NCBI RefSeq assembly: GCF_040802235.1
Contig: NC_133161.1
Span: 144,513,121 to 144,577,120 of the forward strand
Length of the DNA: 64,000 bases
Source: Manis javanica
Lineage: Eukaryota; Chordata; Mammalia; Pholidota; Manidae
Reading direction: 5' to 3'
Position numbers and translations under genes: made by a program. The notes below the pieces were generated by a model. That model made no database searches, was not told where the DNA came from, and saw only the letters and a program-made list of their open reading frames with translations. Of this stretch, positions 1-16,916 are shown one piece after another. Each line of letters begins with the position of its first letter. The first letter of the stretch is position 1.

Positions 1-6
1 TTTCAG

Positions 7-1083
7 ATGTGCTGTCGCTGCCGAGCCAGAAAACAATGTATCAAGAAGTTCTCCATCCAGAGGTTCCCAAAGATCTTGGTGCTCCGTATCCTTAAGATCT
101 GGCAGGGCAGGGCCTTGGCTTTAGAGGGGCTGGTGACAAGGGGCCGGCGGGGTGAAGGTGAGCAGGGTAGGAAGGTAGGAAGCTGGGGACTTCCCTCGGT
201 TGCCTGCTCTTCTGCTTCCTGAGAAGTGCAGTCGCCCTCTTAGGATCCAGCCTCCGATGCTTTGATGCAGTTCTTGCTGCCCTGTCCGTCCTTGACCCAC
301 ATTCACACCAGATCTGAAGCGGTTCTCGGAATCCAGGATACGAACCAGCAAGCTCACAACATTTGTGAATTTCCCGCTAAGGGACCTGGACTTGAGAGAA
401 TTTGCCTCAGAAAACACCAGTGAGTATTTTTCAGCTGGAAGGTCGGAAATGAGGCACAAGTGTCTGAGATCCAGATGGCAGGCCAGGGGGTGGAGGGCAG
501 CTGCCAAAAGTGAGTTATAAAGATTGGGAGAGGAGGCAGGAGGAGGAGCCATGGGGCCGAGGAGGGCCACGGGGACTCGACGCCTTCTGTTTCCTCCTTA
601 GACCACACTGTTTACAACCTGTACGCTGTGTCCAATCACTCCGGTACCACCATGGGAGGCCATTATACAGCCTACTGCCGGAGCCCAGTGACAGGCGAAT
701 GGCATACTTTCAATGACTCCAGGTAAGACAGGTCTCAGGGCTCCTGGCTGTCAAGACACCTGTACCTCATGCATCCATGTGGCTTCCACCTAACTGGACA
801 GAAAAGGTCAAAGCCAGAAAGCCATGTGTCACATGTGAGTCTCCTGCCCATTTGAAGAATCTCTAGAAGACAACGAAAGAGGTTGGCTTCAGGTGTACAG
901 TGAGAGATTAGAGATGGGCCCTCCGCCACCCAGCCCGCGGTCCCAGGGCCCCCCCGCCCCACCAAGGCTCTGACTTTTCCCTGCTCTCTCCACAGTGTCA
1001 CACCCATGTCCTCCAGCCAAGTGCGCACCAGCGACGCCTATTTGCTCTTCTATGAATTGGCCAGTCCAGCCTCCCGCATGTAG
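7..1083 (+). CDS. USP2: USP2, C-terminal part (last four coding exons)
   Basis: USP2 is a cysteine-protease deubiquitinase of the USP/UBP family that removes ubiquitin from substrates such as MDM2, cyclin D1 and clock proteins. Only the end of the catalytic domain is in the window. Exons are 7-85, 312-419, 602-722 and 996-1083; all have AG acceptors and GT donors and the reading frame runs through every junction. The first exon carries the cysteine-rich zinc knuckle ([11 protein letters not shown]). The third holds the catalytic histidine box (GGHYTAYC) and the asparagine that completes the triad (HTFNDS). The protein ends ELASPASRM, close to the human end. The first donor (GTATCC) is weak but is the only one that keeps frame into 'HLKRFSESR'. 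The 5' exons and the catalytic cysteine lie left of position 1. I see no damage. The identification rests on near-identity to the remembered human protein. Confidence 0.97.
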
Positions 1084-2662
1084 CAGCAAGGAGCTACATC
1101 CCTTTCTCCGTTCCCTGTGGTGGCCCCACACCCCAAGTTTTTTTTTAAAAGACAAAAAAAAATACCGACAAATAAGAGAAAAATAAACTAAAGCTGCCGA
1201 GCAGGAGCTGCCTTAGCCTGGCCACAGCCTGGAGCAGGGAGCCAGGTGCTCCTGAGCCATGCCCAGCAGGGAAGATCGACAGGACGCAGAGACCAGGGCC
1301 GGCAGCGCAGCGCCTTCTCGGCTTCTCTTGTTTGCATTTTTAGACCTGTGATTTTGTCCCGTGTGTAACGAACAGCAGCGGTCCGCGTGCAGGAGATCCT
1401 TGTCCGCTGCTGCGGGCACCAGCCCCCGCGCCGCCCGAGAAGACAGCGCCCTCTAGAGCCTCGGGCCTGCACTGCCCACCAGGACCCTGCTCACCCGTCC
1501 AGAAGCAGAAAAAACGTCCTGAGCCAGGAGCCCCCTCAACTCTGCGAACTCCAGGGGGACAGACGGGACATCTTTGAAAAAAGCTGGTTTTGGTTTTTAA
1601 AAGCCCAACTGTTTTTTTAATTACCACAACTATTCAGACCAGAGATGCTCTCCTTCACAGCTGGGACGCTGGTCTTTTTTTTTTTTTTAATTCTTCAAAT
1701 ACAACTTTTCTAACGCTAGCCCTCAGTGGTGCTAGGTGGGTGTTGGCCACGCCCCAAGCACAGCCACAGTAGACCTGGGATCTAATAAGTTTTTCTGTTT
1801 GTTTTTTAAAATGTTTTGGATGGAATCTAGTTGCCTCCAAGAATTGTGCCTTATAGCATTTGGGGACCAGGGGGTAACTGCCCCTCCCTGAAATATCCTT
1901 CAGTCTCTTCCTCTTCCCCAGTGCCATGTTCAGCCCGCTGGGGGAGCTAGGGGCATGTCCTTCGCCCCTGGCTTGTTCAGTGAGGTGACAGAGCAAGTAA
2001 AAGATTTCTTCCGCTAGCGTATGGAGTTCTCCCTGCCCAGTTCCTCCAACCTGCCTCTGGTCCACTCCCTAGTTGTTTGAAGGAAAGTGCAAGCCCCTTC
2101 TCCCTGCATACTCTCCCCTTTATTTATTCCCTTTTAAGATGCTTTTTCTCCCTGACCATCCTGCCCCCGCCTTCTCAGAGCCTCCCAGATGTAGGCCCTT
2201 TGGACCGGATTTCTCAGGGACGCCCATGCCGCCCCTCAGCTCCTCTTGATGTCAGTCTGCAGTTCTGTCCTGGGAACTGGAGCCTGGGTGTTTGGGGCAT
2301 CTTGCCGCAGTTGTGTGACTCCTTCCCATGGTCTTGATTTTGCCCTAAGTAATTGGACAAAACTCTTCTGCCGAAAATAAAGTGGTTCTGCACCAAGGCC
2401 GGGAGCTCTGCATGGAGCTCTTTGCATCCACATAGCTGGGCCTGGCTTGTGCCCCTCAGGGCCTGGAGCTTCCCAGTGCTCCCAGCAAGAGGCATCAGGG
2501 AAAGACACCCCAAGTTTAACTTGCCCGACGCCCTTCTCCAGGGAAGACCTATGAACCTGAGCCACAGGGCTGCTGTGTACTTGTTTACTGTGTAAGCAAG
2601 AGTAGAAGCGTGTCTAATGTACAGTGGAACCTTGTACAGAATAAATCATAGCTTTGAGAAAT
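1084..2662 (+). other. USP2: USP2 3' UTR with polyadenylation signal
   Basis: Untranslated tail after the USP2 stop codon. An AATAAA at 2640-2645 sits in a context typical of a real signal, and cleavage is expected about 15-20 bases later. Earlier AATAAA copies near 1185 and 2374 could give shorter messages. There is no open frame of note, and the T-rich runs at 1610-1690 are not a coding signal. The end point is inferred. Confidence 0.7.
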
Positions 2663-4053
2663 AAGTTGGCAAGTGATGGAGTCTTGATTTGGGAGGGGTT
2701 TGAACCCAGAATAAGCTCCTAGCATATCAGTGGCCAAATATTTTTACCGCTTAAACCAGATTATAAATTCCAAGCTCTGGAAAGTTACCCAATTCTATAA
2801 CACTGAGAAGAGCACACTACATTCATCTGGATTCATTGGTTATTAACATTTTGCCCCATCCATTTATATATACTTTATTCTTTTGGGTAAAACATTTAGG
2901 GGTGAGGTGTTCTCACCACTTCTAAATGCCTTAGCATGCACCTCCTGAGAATAAGGACCTCCCCCGGCAATCTCAGCACCTCTTCACAGCTAAGGAAAGT
3001 AGTCTATCAACAGACATTTCTTTACATGGACTGTGCGCTTTGTAACTGCTGGTAGGGCACTCCGGCAGTTTGTGGTCACACTTAGTGGGCCCGTACAGAC
3101 CTGTGACACCCTGAAACAAGTCCCTCCAGCAGAGGCCAAACCCAAACAGCTTGCCCTTGGATGAGAGGGCCTGTGCCCGGATGTGGGGTGATCAAAGCTT
3201 GGTCCTCAACCAACGATCTCAACCTGCCTTATCAATATCTCAAAAGAGCTATTTTTGTGTTCAAAGTGCTTTTTTCAGAGAGACTGCCTCTTTGGGGCAC
3301 CCAGGGGCTCATCATCTTTGGTTTTGTTTTTTAGTTCTTAGGACTTGTTCAGATTTTCCATTTCTGCCACTGATTTTGTAACTTCGGAAGTTGAGCTTAA
3401 GAGCGTTTTATTGGGATTGTTCCTAACTGGCTTCCCTACTACAGACACTGAACAGACAAGGCCTATCTATTCCACCCTGGCTGAGACAGCGGTGCCTGCT
3501 GTCAGACACACCTGGTGGGATGAAACAGTAGCGGGGGTGCTTTTTCTAGGCACTCCCCAAGAGTGGAAAAAAGATTGAAAACAGTGTCCCAGACCCTGGG
3601 CTCCTGACCTGGAAGTGGCCTGACCCAGAATAGATTTTGATGATTTCTCCCAGGCAACACATGAACAGGATGGCCTTCAAAATGGAAATATTAGGCTTAT
3701 AGCAAAACAGATGGGTCAGCCCCAAATAAATGTACCTTGCTACACACCTCTCCTAGCTAGCTTTTGTTGTCTTCTGCTTGGAGACAGACAGAATCTAGGT
3801 AATGCTGAGGGCTATCTGGGCAGGGGCTCAGTCCACTCCACCCTTGCTCCCAGCTTTGCCTTCTGTACTTAACCTGTGGTGCTTTCTCATCCCCATGGCA
3901 ACAGGTCCTAGCGCTACACAGATCCCCAACACAATCTGCCCCAGGTCTCTTTATCCATCAGCTTTGCCTCCTAGCGAGGATTCCTTCCCCATTCTGCTCA
4001 CATTCCAGCAGGCCTCTCCCTGGGGGAGCTACTCCCCCGCCCCTGCTCTCCTG

Positions 4054-4150
4054 TGACCTTGAGCAAGAACCTCCCTCTCTCAGGGCCTCGGGCCTCATCT
4101 GTGAATTAAGGAGATTGGACTAGCGGACCTTGAAGGTCTCAGCTCAGGTG
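4054..4150 (+). repeat. MIR SINE fragment
   Basis: Contains the MIR core wording: 'tgaccttgagcaag' followed by a 'cctcatctgtgaatta' block and a 'gagattggacta' tail. This is an ancient mammalian tRNA-derived SINE, diverged and incomplete. The boundaries are approximate. Confidence 0.75.
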
Positions 4151-4739
4151 TCCCCTACTCCCTTTTTCTCTATAAATCCATGCCTCAAGTCCTAAGTTAG
4201 AGGATTTACCTCTGGTTTCCTGGTTCCAGTTTATACAGCTACTCTACATACAGTTGTTTGTAAGTGACCGCTGCTCAGAAACACATGACTTCCCAAAAAA
4301 CTAGTGTTCGGACCAGAGGGGTCACCCTGTCCTCATCCTCAGTTTGCCAGTGAGGACAAGCAGGAGGCGAGGCCTGCTCAAGCCCCCCAGCTTGTCAAGG
4401 GCAGAGGCGGGATGGGACCAGGTATCCTGACTCTCCACCCAGGTCCCTTTCCATCTGAGTTCTCTGCCTTTTGAGTGAATAACTGATAGCATTTTGCAGA
4501 ACTTTCTGCAGCAAATTTTCCAACCCTCTATCTATTAGGAACTGAGCTGAACAGCAGTGTAACTAGGGAGCTTCCCAACTATACATCCACACACACCCCA
4601 GAGCAAAACCAGCACGATCTATTGAATATGCAGGCCCCAGGAAGGTCAGCCCTGGGCATCTCTGAGCGTCCCCGTCCTTCATTGATCTATGGGCAGAAGC
4701 AAGCACCTGGGCAAGGAGGCAGGCGGCAGCAGAAAGAGG

Positions 4740-4858
4740 CTAGCATTGTAGTCCAAGCACATTAATCTCCTTGAGCCTCACTTTCCTCCTCTTTAATCTG
4801 AGCATAACCATACCTACTCTGAGTTGTATCTGGCACATAGTAGGTTGTCAACAAATGT
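4740..4858 (+). repeat. MIR SINE fragment
   Basis: The phrase 'cttgagcctcactttcctcc' and the downstream 'ctggcacatagtaggt' are the middle and 3' part of a MIR element on the plus strand. The copy is truncated at its 5' end. Confidence 0.75.
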
Positions 4859-6077
4859 CCATCCTACCCCAACACCATCATTTCTAGGACTGCACCATCA
4901 ACACTCCATTAAAATTTCAGTGGACGACCCTTGGCCAATGTTTGGCCCACCTGGCCTCTCAGGATGCTTTTGCCTTCTTTTCCCCACAAACGTGATAAAG
5001 GCTTAGGAATGCAATGTCAGTGTAGCACCGCCCAAACCAAGCAGAATCAGTGAGGTAGAATGCCACTAAATCGACGGTCCAAACCCAAGGGTAAGCTTTC
5101 CTGATTTCCTGGTGTTTGGCATGCCTGCCTCTTGGAGGGAGCCACGGATTGGCTGGGACTGAGCTGCAGTCCAGGTTCCTAGAGACGAGGGAAGATCCAG
5201 GGACCAGGGCATGAGGGTCAGGCCAGTCTGGCAGTGAACAAGGAGAGGAGGAAGGAGGACATCTGACAGAATTAGGGGAAACAAAGGTCCTAATGCACAC
5301 CTCTCGTGCCGGTCCTGGGAGCAAAGAAAAGGAGGGGATTGCACATCCGAGGACACACCAGGCAGACCAGACTGCTCCAGGGACACTGGAGAAGCACATC
5401 TGGCTGCAGTAGAAGGTTTGAGCTGGAGAACTAGCAGGGGAAAAAGCCAGAGAGCTGGAGACCTAGAACGTTAGAGCCAACCCCAAGCTGGCCTCGCCCT
5501 GGTGGCCACAGAGAGCAGAGGACAGAGAACTGTGCCTGGGCTCAGCACGGGGGAGCTCAGGGAACCACGCGTTCAGGAAGAAAACAAAGGCCCAGTGGAG
5601 CTTCCAGGGCTAGAGGCCGCTTGGGCAAGACTGGAAGTAATACTGTATATTCCCTCTGCCCAGAGGATGGCCCTGGGCAACAGCAAAGCCAGGGTGCAGC
5701 TTGCCACGCCTCTGGGAAGCCACACTGTGTGCTCACGAGTGACAGTAAGCAAGGCAAATATCTTAGTGTTATTATGGAAATACTCTGACCTCTCAGACCC
5801 TCCAAGAGTGGCCCACATGGGAGGATCCAATAAAAGGCTTGCCCCCTTGACAGCAGCCCAAAGCCCTGGAGGGAGTGTGGGGTGTGGGGAAGAACCTGGG
5901 GGTGGGGGGACCCTCCTGAGTGCAGGAAAGCTGCCTTAGAAACACAGCATCTGCCTCCTCTGTTTCTTTTCTCCTCTCCGATGGCCTCACTTTGTTCCCC
6001 GAAGTCACCAACATGCCTCAGCCACAGTGTAGGGAGGGATGTCATAGGAAACATCTGCTTTGGATTCGCCCAGTCCT

Positions 6078-6180
6078 AGGTTCTACTCTTGTCTCTGTAT
6101 CTTGCCAGCTGTGTGACCTTGGAGAAGTTACTTAACCTCTCAGAGCCTCTCGTTGGTAAAATGGTTCTGCTACCTCACAG
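6078..6180 (+). repeat. MIR SINE fragment
   Basis: Well-preserved MIR core: 'gctgtgtgaccttggagaag', then 'cttaacctctcagagcctc' and a 'gtaaaatgg' block. Plus orientation; the ends are approximate. Confidence 0.85.
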
Positions 6181-7267
6181 CCTCACTAAAGGAGAGAGAC
6201 GGCATGTAAGACCTCTCGCCCAGGGCCTCCTACAAATGGTAGCCAGGAATATGCTGCTGCCTCCCCACCTCCTGCCTTGCCCAGCTCTCCACCCTGGCAT
6301 GGCTAACACAGAACAGACGAACAGCCCCTTTCCTTTCTCCCTGAGAAGGCTGCACCAGGCTGGGTTTTCCCATGAGATTGTCCCTAGTGGAGGGAGAGGC
6401 ATGAGGTGACGTCGTTTGCAGAGTGTGGGTTTCCTGTCATACAGCAGCATATGGCACTGACTGCTGGACTCCACGGTCTATCCGAGGGGCCTCCCTGACC
6501 GGCCCTGTCTGAGATCTGTCCTTGCTCCCACCTCTACACCCTCCTGCAGGCTAGGGGTCTCCAGGCAGAGGCAGCCGGCCCCGCGACCTCCTCATGTCAG
6601 CACAGGCATAAGCAGCCCGGACACACCACGCTCTTCCTGGTAATGGCTTATCTCCTCGTCCTGGTCACACAGGTACTTTAACAGGGACCTTCCAAGACCC
6701 AGGCTTGGCTAATGCGCCAGCCGCCCCAGGGAGGAGTGTGGGTGGCTGGTTCTGGCCAGGCCCCTTGGACCCAGAGGCCCTGAAGCTCCAAACGCTTACA
6801 TGCAGCTTCTAAGGCTCCTCATACCGACAGGGCAGCCCCACTGTCCTCCTGCCCTCCCAGCACCCCTTGGGGGCTCACTCAGTACGTTGGGAGAGGTTAG
6901 GAAAATGGGGCACCCAGCTCCCCTAATCACACACACACCCCACCCCAAGCACCTAGTTTCTTCTCTGGATGGTCTCAGCCACTTGCCTGTGCCTTTAAGG
7001 ACCGCTGCCCTGCACCAGGGTCTTGACCTCAGTATCCTCAGCTGAGCTGGATTAAGGGACCATTTCATGCCTTTGCGAATTCCTTCTGGCTGCTAGCCCT
7101 TCCCCCACACAGAAGCAGCCAGTAGCCAGAACCCGTCTGCCAAGAGCAGCCTGTTCCCTCAGGGAGCAGAGGCTGCCCTTTGATAGGGGGTTTGGGGTCG
7201 GGGAGTGGGCCTTCAGGGGTCTTAGACTGTCACAGGAAATCCAGAAAGCCATGCAGAGCCTTGAGCC

Positions 7268-11811
<4,544 letters not shown>

Positions 11812-12894
11812 CCCTGAAGTGGGCCCCTGCCCTCTGCCTGCCTATCCTCCTTTGCTTATCAGGCTGGCAGGCAGGGGGACAAAGGAAAGGGGACCTGCAT
11901 GGACTCCACCCTGTGCCCTTGACAATCTTCCCACCAGGCTGCTGTCCCTGATTTCCTGTCTCCTGCCCTCCCCCTCTCCATCTGCTTGTTTGGATTCTCT
12001 ATCACCCACCTTCTGATTTTTTTTATTTATTCATTAAAAATATATTGAGTGCCAAATAATGTGGCTGGTGCTGTTCTGCTGTTCTAAGTCCTGGGGATCC
12101 GTTTGTCTCTCTGTCTCTAGGATTCTCCACCCCAGTTCTTGGCTTATTCTTCCCCTGGACCAGAGGCCCATCCTCGGCCCCTGTCGCTGCATCCTCCCTC
12201 CTTCAGGCTCCTGGGAGCAGTAGGTGCCCTGAGCATCTGCTTCTCACAGTTGTGCCGCTCTGTGGCGGGCCCAACTCTCCCCTTCCTTTCTCCTCCCAAA
12301 CCTTGGCCGGCCGCCGGGCGACACGAGTTATTTCCCTATTTCCCGGCCTGGAGCTCTTGGCCCCTGAACAACTGGTTTCCTCTTGGAGTCTGGGAGGAGC
12401 AGCGCGGAGCCGGCAGGGAGCGAACCGGGACCAGGGGGACGCGGAGGGCAGGGGGCGCCCCGAGGAGAGAAGCACAGGGGCGGAAGCAGGGGTCCCTGGA
12501 GGGTAGGGACAGCAAGCGCCCGGAGGGAGGGCCCCGAGAGCGCAGGCGGCCCGGGGAGCCGGGGAGCCAGAGGGGTGAGTCTGGGCGGAGGGAGGAGGGG
12601 GAACGGGCTGGGGGAGGGGACTGTGGGAAAGTCTGGGCGCGGGCGTGGGGAGGGGTGGGTGGCTTCTCCTTTCCCCCTCGGCTGTGCGCTCAGGTCCTCG
12701 GGTCTGGGGGCGCCCCTTCTGTGTCTCCCCGCGGCCGCTCAGCCTCCGGGCCTGGCAGCGTGGCGGGGACCGCCTCGGCCGCGCTGGGGTGGGGAGCGAG
12801 GCAGGTCCCGGGGTTCTGGGGTCGCGACTCCTGTCCCGCCTGGCCCACAGACTGCGAGAGGACCCCCGGCGTTTGGACGCCCCGTGCCAACGCC
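11812..12894 (+). other. MFRP 3' UTR and C1QTNF5 5' non-coding exon region
   Basis: Spacer between the MFRP stop and the C1QTNF5 start. An ATTAAA at 12033-12038 may end a short MFRP message. From about 12290 the DNA becomes strongly CpG-rich. A donor (GTGAGT) at 12575 and an acceptor ending at 12850 define a likely non-coding first exon of C1QTNF5 ending at 12574 and a 5' UTR stretch from 12851 to the start codon. This suggests that C1QTNF5 has its own CpG promoter as well as the known read-through transcript from MFRP. The transcription start was not located. Confidence 0.55.
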
Positions 12895-14025
12895 ATGAGG
12901 CCGCTCCTCGCCCTGCTGCTCCTGGGCCTGGCGGCCGGCTCGGCCCCGCTCAACGACAACAAGATCCCCAGCCTATGCCCGGGGCACCCCGGCCTTCCCG
13001 GCACGCCGGGCCACCACGGCAGCCAGGGCCTGCCGGGCCGCGACGGCCGCGACGGCCGCGACGGCGCGCCCGGGACTCCGGGGGAGAAAGGCGAGGGCGG
13101 GAGGCCGGGTAAGAAGGCACCTCGGGTGCCGTCTGGGGAGCTCGGCGCAGGGCGTGTCCTGCTCCTGCTCTGCAGGGCTCTAGGGTCCCCGGGGTCCCCG
13201 CCAGGGGGCACCTCCCGTCCCCGCCCGTTCCCGCTGGGCCCCGAGAGCGCGGGGAGGAAAGAGTGACTCACCGGCGGCAGCCAGAGCCCTTGGGACTGGG
13301 ACCCTCTAACCAGCTCCGCAGAGCTGCCTCAGCCCTGCAGGGGAGGGGGCAGCGGGCCTGCAGCGCAGGGCGGCACGGGCCGCGGAGGTGGCGGCGGGGG
13401 GTCTTAGAGAGGCTGCAGGAGGGTCCCTAGAGTGTCCCCCTGCGCACCCCGCTGCGGGGGGACCTGGCCGCCACACTCACCCTAACCGGCCCCCTTTGCC
13501 CCCTCAGGGCTCCCGGGGCCCCGCGGGGAGCCCGGGCCGCGCGGAGAGGCCGGGCCTGTTGGGGCGACCGGGCCTGCGGGGGAGTGCTCGGTGCCTCCGC
13601 GCTCCGCCTTCAGCGCCAAGCGCTCCGAGAGCCGCGTGCCTCCGCCGTCGGACGCGCCCCTCCCCTTCGACCGCGTGCTGGTGAACGAGCAGGGCCATTA
13701 CGACGCCACCACCGGCAAGTTCACCTGCCAGGTGCCGGGGGTCTACTACTTCGCGGTCCACGCCACCGTCTACCGGGCTAGCCTGCAGTTCGATCTGGTC
13801 AAGAATGGCGAGTCCATCGCCTCTTTCTTCCAGTTTTTTGGGGGATGGCCTAAGCCGGCCTCGCTTTCTGGGGGCGCCATGGTGAGGCTGGAGCCCGAGG
13901 ACCAGGTGTGGGTGCAGGTGGGCGTGGGTGATTACATTGGCATCTATGCCAGCATCAAGACAGACAGCACCTTCTCTGGATTTCTGGTGTATTCTGACTG
14001 GCACAGCTCCCCTGTCTTTGCTTGA
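12895..14025 (+). CDS. C1QTNF5: C1QTNF5 (CTRP5), complete
   Basis: Secreted C1q/TNF-related protein of retinal pigment epithelium and fat that forms trimers and higher multimers. Two coding exons, 12895-13108 and 13508-14025, joined at a GT/AG intron inside a glycine codon, give 243 residues, the same length as human. Signal peptide about 1-15 ([15 protein letters not shown]); a short collagen region of Gly-X-Y triplets about 30-96, including three GRD repeats; then a globular C1q domain about 100-243 ending WHSSPVFA. Serine 163, the residue changed to arginine in human late-onset retinal degeneration, is present as normal serine in YRASLQF. The start codon is set by the signal peptide and by the human length. 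It follows MFRP on the same strand, and in human and mouse the two are made from a dicistronic message. Confidence 0.97.
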
Positions 14026-14394
14026 TGCCCGCTCGCAAGTGAGCTCGCGAGCTCTCACTCCTCGGGGAGGAGGGTGTGTCACTGACGGCCACACCATCCG
14101 GGAGGGCTGGCCCCCCTGGAACGTTGTGAGTGACTACGGAGGTGGGGCGGGGGCCTCCCTGTCCTGCTACTGGCAGGGAGCGGAGCAGAGGCGTCTGAGA
14201 TCAGGGCTGGCAGCACGGGGCAGTGGCTGGATTTCTGCCTAGACCAGAGGAGTGCACTGTGCTGGCAGGGGTGAGTCCCCCAGTTGCTCTGGCCCAGGAC
14301 CCCAAAGTGGGGTGCTCTCTTCCTAGTCCTATGCTTCTCTGGATCCTCCCTTGTCCCTCCTCCTCCTGGGCCCTTTCTCAGAGATCAACCGTCC

Positions 14395-14400
14395 AATAAA
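14395..14400 (+). terminator. C1QTNF5: C1QTNF5 polyadenylation signal
   Basis: AATAAA about 370 bases after the stop codon, with cleavage expected near 14415-14420. This would also end the MFRP-C1QTNF5 read-through message. Confidence 0.8.
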
Positions 14401-14419
14401 ACTGAAAGAAACCTCCGAC

Positions 14420-16024
14420 CCACTCAGCCTCTCTTCTTAGCCCTGATTCTAAGGATAGTGGGAGGGAGTTGGGGGAGAAGGGGAAGATGGGGGGTGTTCA
14501 GGCAGAAGGGAGGGCTCTTGGGATGGATAAGCTTTGAGGCAGGCCCAGGTGAACCAGAGGCCAGTGCCACAGAGCTTCCCCCTAAGCTGTGTAGGTTGTG
14601 AACAGGACTGCCAGTCTGAGGAGGGTGCCCTCCTGGCATGGGACCCTGGACACCTTTTTCTAACTTCAATATGTCATCCCTGCCCTGATCAACAGAAAGG
14701 AGACTGAGATTCACATTTGTGACTGCTCTGGCTGCTTGCCTGGTCCCTAGATGACTGCAAAGCTATTTCTCTATCCCTGTGCCAGGAAGCAGTGTCCCTG
14801 GGTGTCCAGAGATAAGTAGTTTCTGAGATGACCACAAGGGGGTGGCCCCAGCTCCAGAATGCAGAATGACCCCGGGTAGTTTAAGCTCCTGATTACTAGA
14901 TGGTTAGGTGGGGGAGGCAGGGTACTGAAGTCTGCCAGTGAAATTCCAGAGGTGGGGTGGCGGAGGGAAAAAGGGGTTCTCTGCTCCCAGCTCAGGAAGT
15001 TTATCTTCTCCCATAAAATGTTTATCCTCACATTAAACAGACTAGAAAGAGCCAAGCCTCCCCTTGCCTAGCTTCCTCCGCAGGGTTGGGGGAAGGGAAG
15101 AAAAGGCTCTCCCGCAGGCCTCCCAGCCACACGGCGGCCCTGGGGAGCTTCCCTGGTGTGCTGGGCATAGCCTGGGTGGGCCGCGCCACCAAGTCTGAGG
15201 CTAGCCACAAAGCCCCTGCGCGGCCCTCCTCCCCTGACCAGAAACCAGCGTTGTCCCCACCCCCAAGCAATGACTAACAAACCAGGGCCGTGAGGCCCAC
15301 AATCAGCTCGGCCTCCCAACCCAAGATAAAGTGGGGGGGCCTCTCCTCCGTGTCTTCCTGACCTACCCCTTTTCCCACCTCCCCCACCCCTTTCCAGAAG
15401 GTTCCTGGGATTATGCTCCTAGATTTAACATACAATTATAGGGGAGTGGCCCCCTTCTCTTGCTGGTCATGTGAGGGCAGATATGACCAAATGAGAACGG
15501 GGCCATTTCAGCAAGCTAGACACACGTCTCAGGCACCCTGGGCTTCAGGTCCCAGGTCTCCACCAGGAGGCCCTACAGCCAGACTTCAGCCAATCACAGA
15601 CCCCTCTGTGTCCAGACAGAAAGGCAAGCACCAGCCCCTCCAGAGGCCAGAGGATAGGCTGGACTCCAGGCAGCAGGGGCCCCAAGTGCCCTGCTGGGAA
15701 GAGCGGCAGCAGAGGAAAAGCTGGGAAGGCTGACCGGTGGGATGAGAAAGCTGACACTCCTCTCTCCCAGGGCTTCATTCCCACAGAAATGGAAAAGGGA
15801 AAGGCAGGGCTTTCCAAAGGCCGTGTGTGAAAGGCACAAGTCAGAGGGGATGAAAGCCCATCCAGCCACACCAGAGGCTCTCGGCAGACACAGCCCCTTA
15901 GCTCGTCCCGGATCAGGTCCTCAACAGACCACCCTTGTGACGCCAGCAAGACCGAAGGGCCCTGCTGCAGCGTGTCGACCTGACCAACGGCTCACCCACG
16001 CAAGGATTCACACAGAGGCTGTCA
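14420..16024. other. Intergenic spacer between the C1QTNF5 and RNF26 3' ends
   Basis: About 1.6 kb between two converging genes. The short overlapping frames match nothing I recognise, and I see no clear repeat family, tRNA or hairpin. Confidence 0.6.
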
Positions 16025-16916
16025 CTGCTGTTTGACGGAACTTTATTTACTGGAAACTGGGCCAGACAGACCCCTCAGGGAGCTGCATGCCCCTAGACGC
16101 TGGTCCCTTGTGTATCTGGCCCCTAGTGAAATGTGCCATCTGCCTTCCCCAAGGCCAGGGGAGACAAACAGAAGGGGAATGTCATTTCTCTGCTGTGGGG
16201 AGCGAAAGGGTTATGGGTAGAAAGAAGTCTGGTGATCCCTCCTGAGGCTCCCAGGGGAGCTGGTGTGCCAGAGGCTACATGGTCCCAAAGCCAGGGGCAC
16301 CCGCCCCACCCACCCAGAGGCAGACCCTCGTAGGCCGGCTGTCGGAGCAAGCTGGGAGAGCCTCCTAAGATCATGACAGGTAAAAGTGGCAGCTTTAGGG
16401 CACCTGAGTGATACCACCCCCAAAGCCTACCAGCACAGGTGCTTGGGCTGAAAGCAAAAGTTCCAGATAATTCTAAGGCCCAAGCTGCTAAAACACCCAA
16501 GTAACACTAATGTGCTGTGGCTGCAGAAGCTGGGGAAGAAGTGGGGAGGGAGCAGGGAGAAGACTTGCAAACCCCCAACAGGAAAACCCAAAGCAGAGAG
16601 CAAGCCCTGGAAGCTGGCATTTGGGTGGACCCTGGCAGGCTGGATGGGGGTCCACAGTGAACAGTCTCAGGGCCTTACACAGTGGCACACTCATCACAGG
16701 ACCCACTGGGTTAGGAAAAGCTGTTGCCCTGCCCCCACCCGTCACTCTTCCAGAATATCCCACCTCAATGTCCTGGATCTATGGCTTGGAGGCTTGGCAT
16801 GGCAGCTATGGGGGCAGGAAGGGATTCAGGCCAGAAACCAGAGGTCAGCTGTTAATGCTGTCCTGGTACAGGTGGCTGCATGGAGCATGGATGATGGACA
16901 GGCAGGGAGGGGATCT
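16025..16916 (-). other. RNF26: RNF26 3' UTR with polyadenylation signal
   Basis: Minus-strand tail after the RNF26 stop. The reverse complement of AATAAA lies at 16042-16047, with cleavage expected near 16025. The message tail is about 0.9 kb. Plus-strand frames in this stretch are shadows. Confidence 0.75.

Larger units (their letters stand above)
2663..7267. other. Intergenic spacer and MFRP upstream region
   Basis: About 4.6 kb between the USP2 tail and the MFRP start codon. The frames here are short, overlap on both strands and match no protein I know. The recognisable content is three MIR fossils, listed separately. The 5' UTR and promoter of MFRP must lie in the last few hundred bases, but I see no clear TATA box or CpG island to place them. 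Confidence 0.6.

Noticed and set aside
12139-13266. Plus-strand frame of 375 codons covering the C1QTNF5 leader and first exon
   Set aside because: It reads through the 5' non-coding exon, an intron donor at 12575 and the intron after 13108. The real protein starts at 12895 within it.
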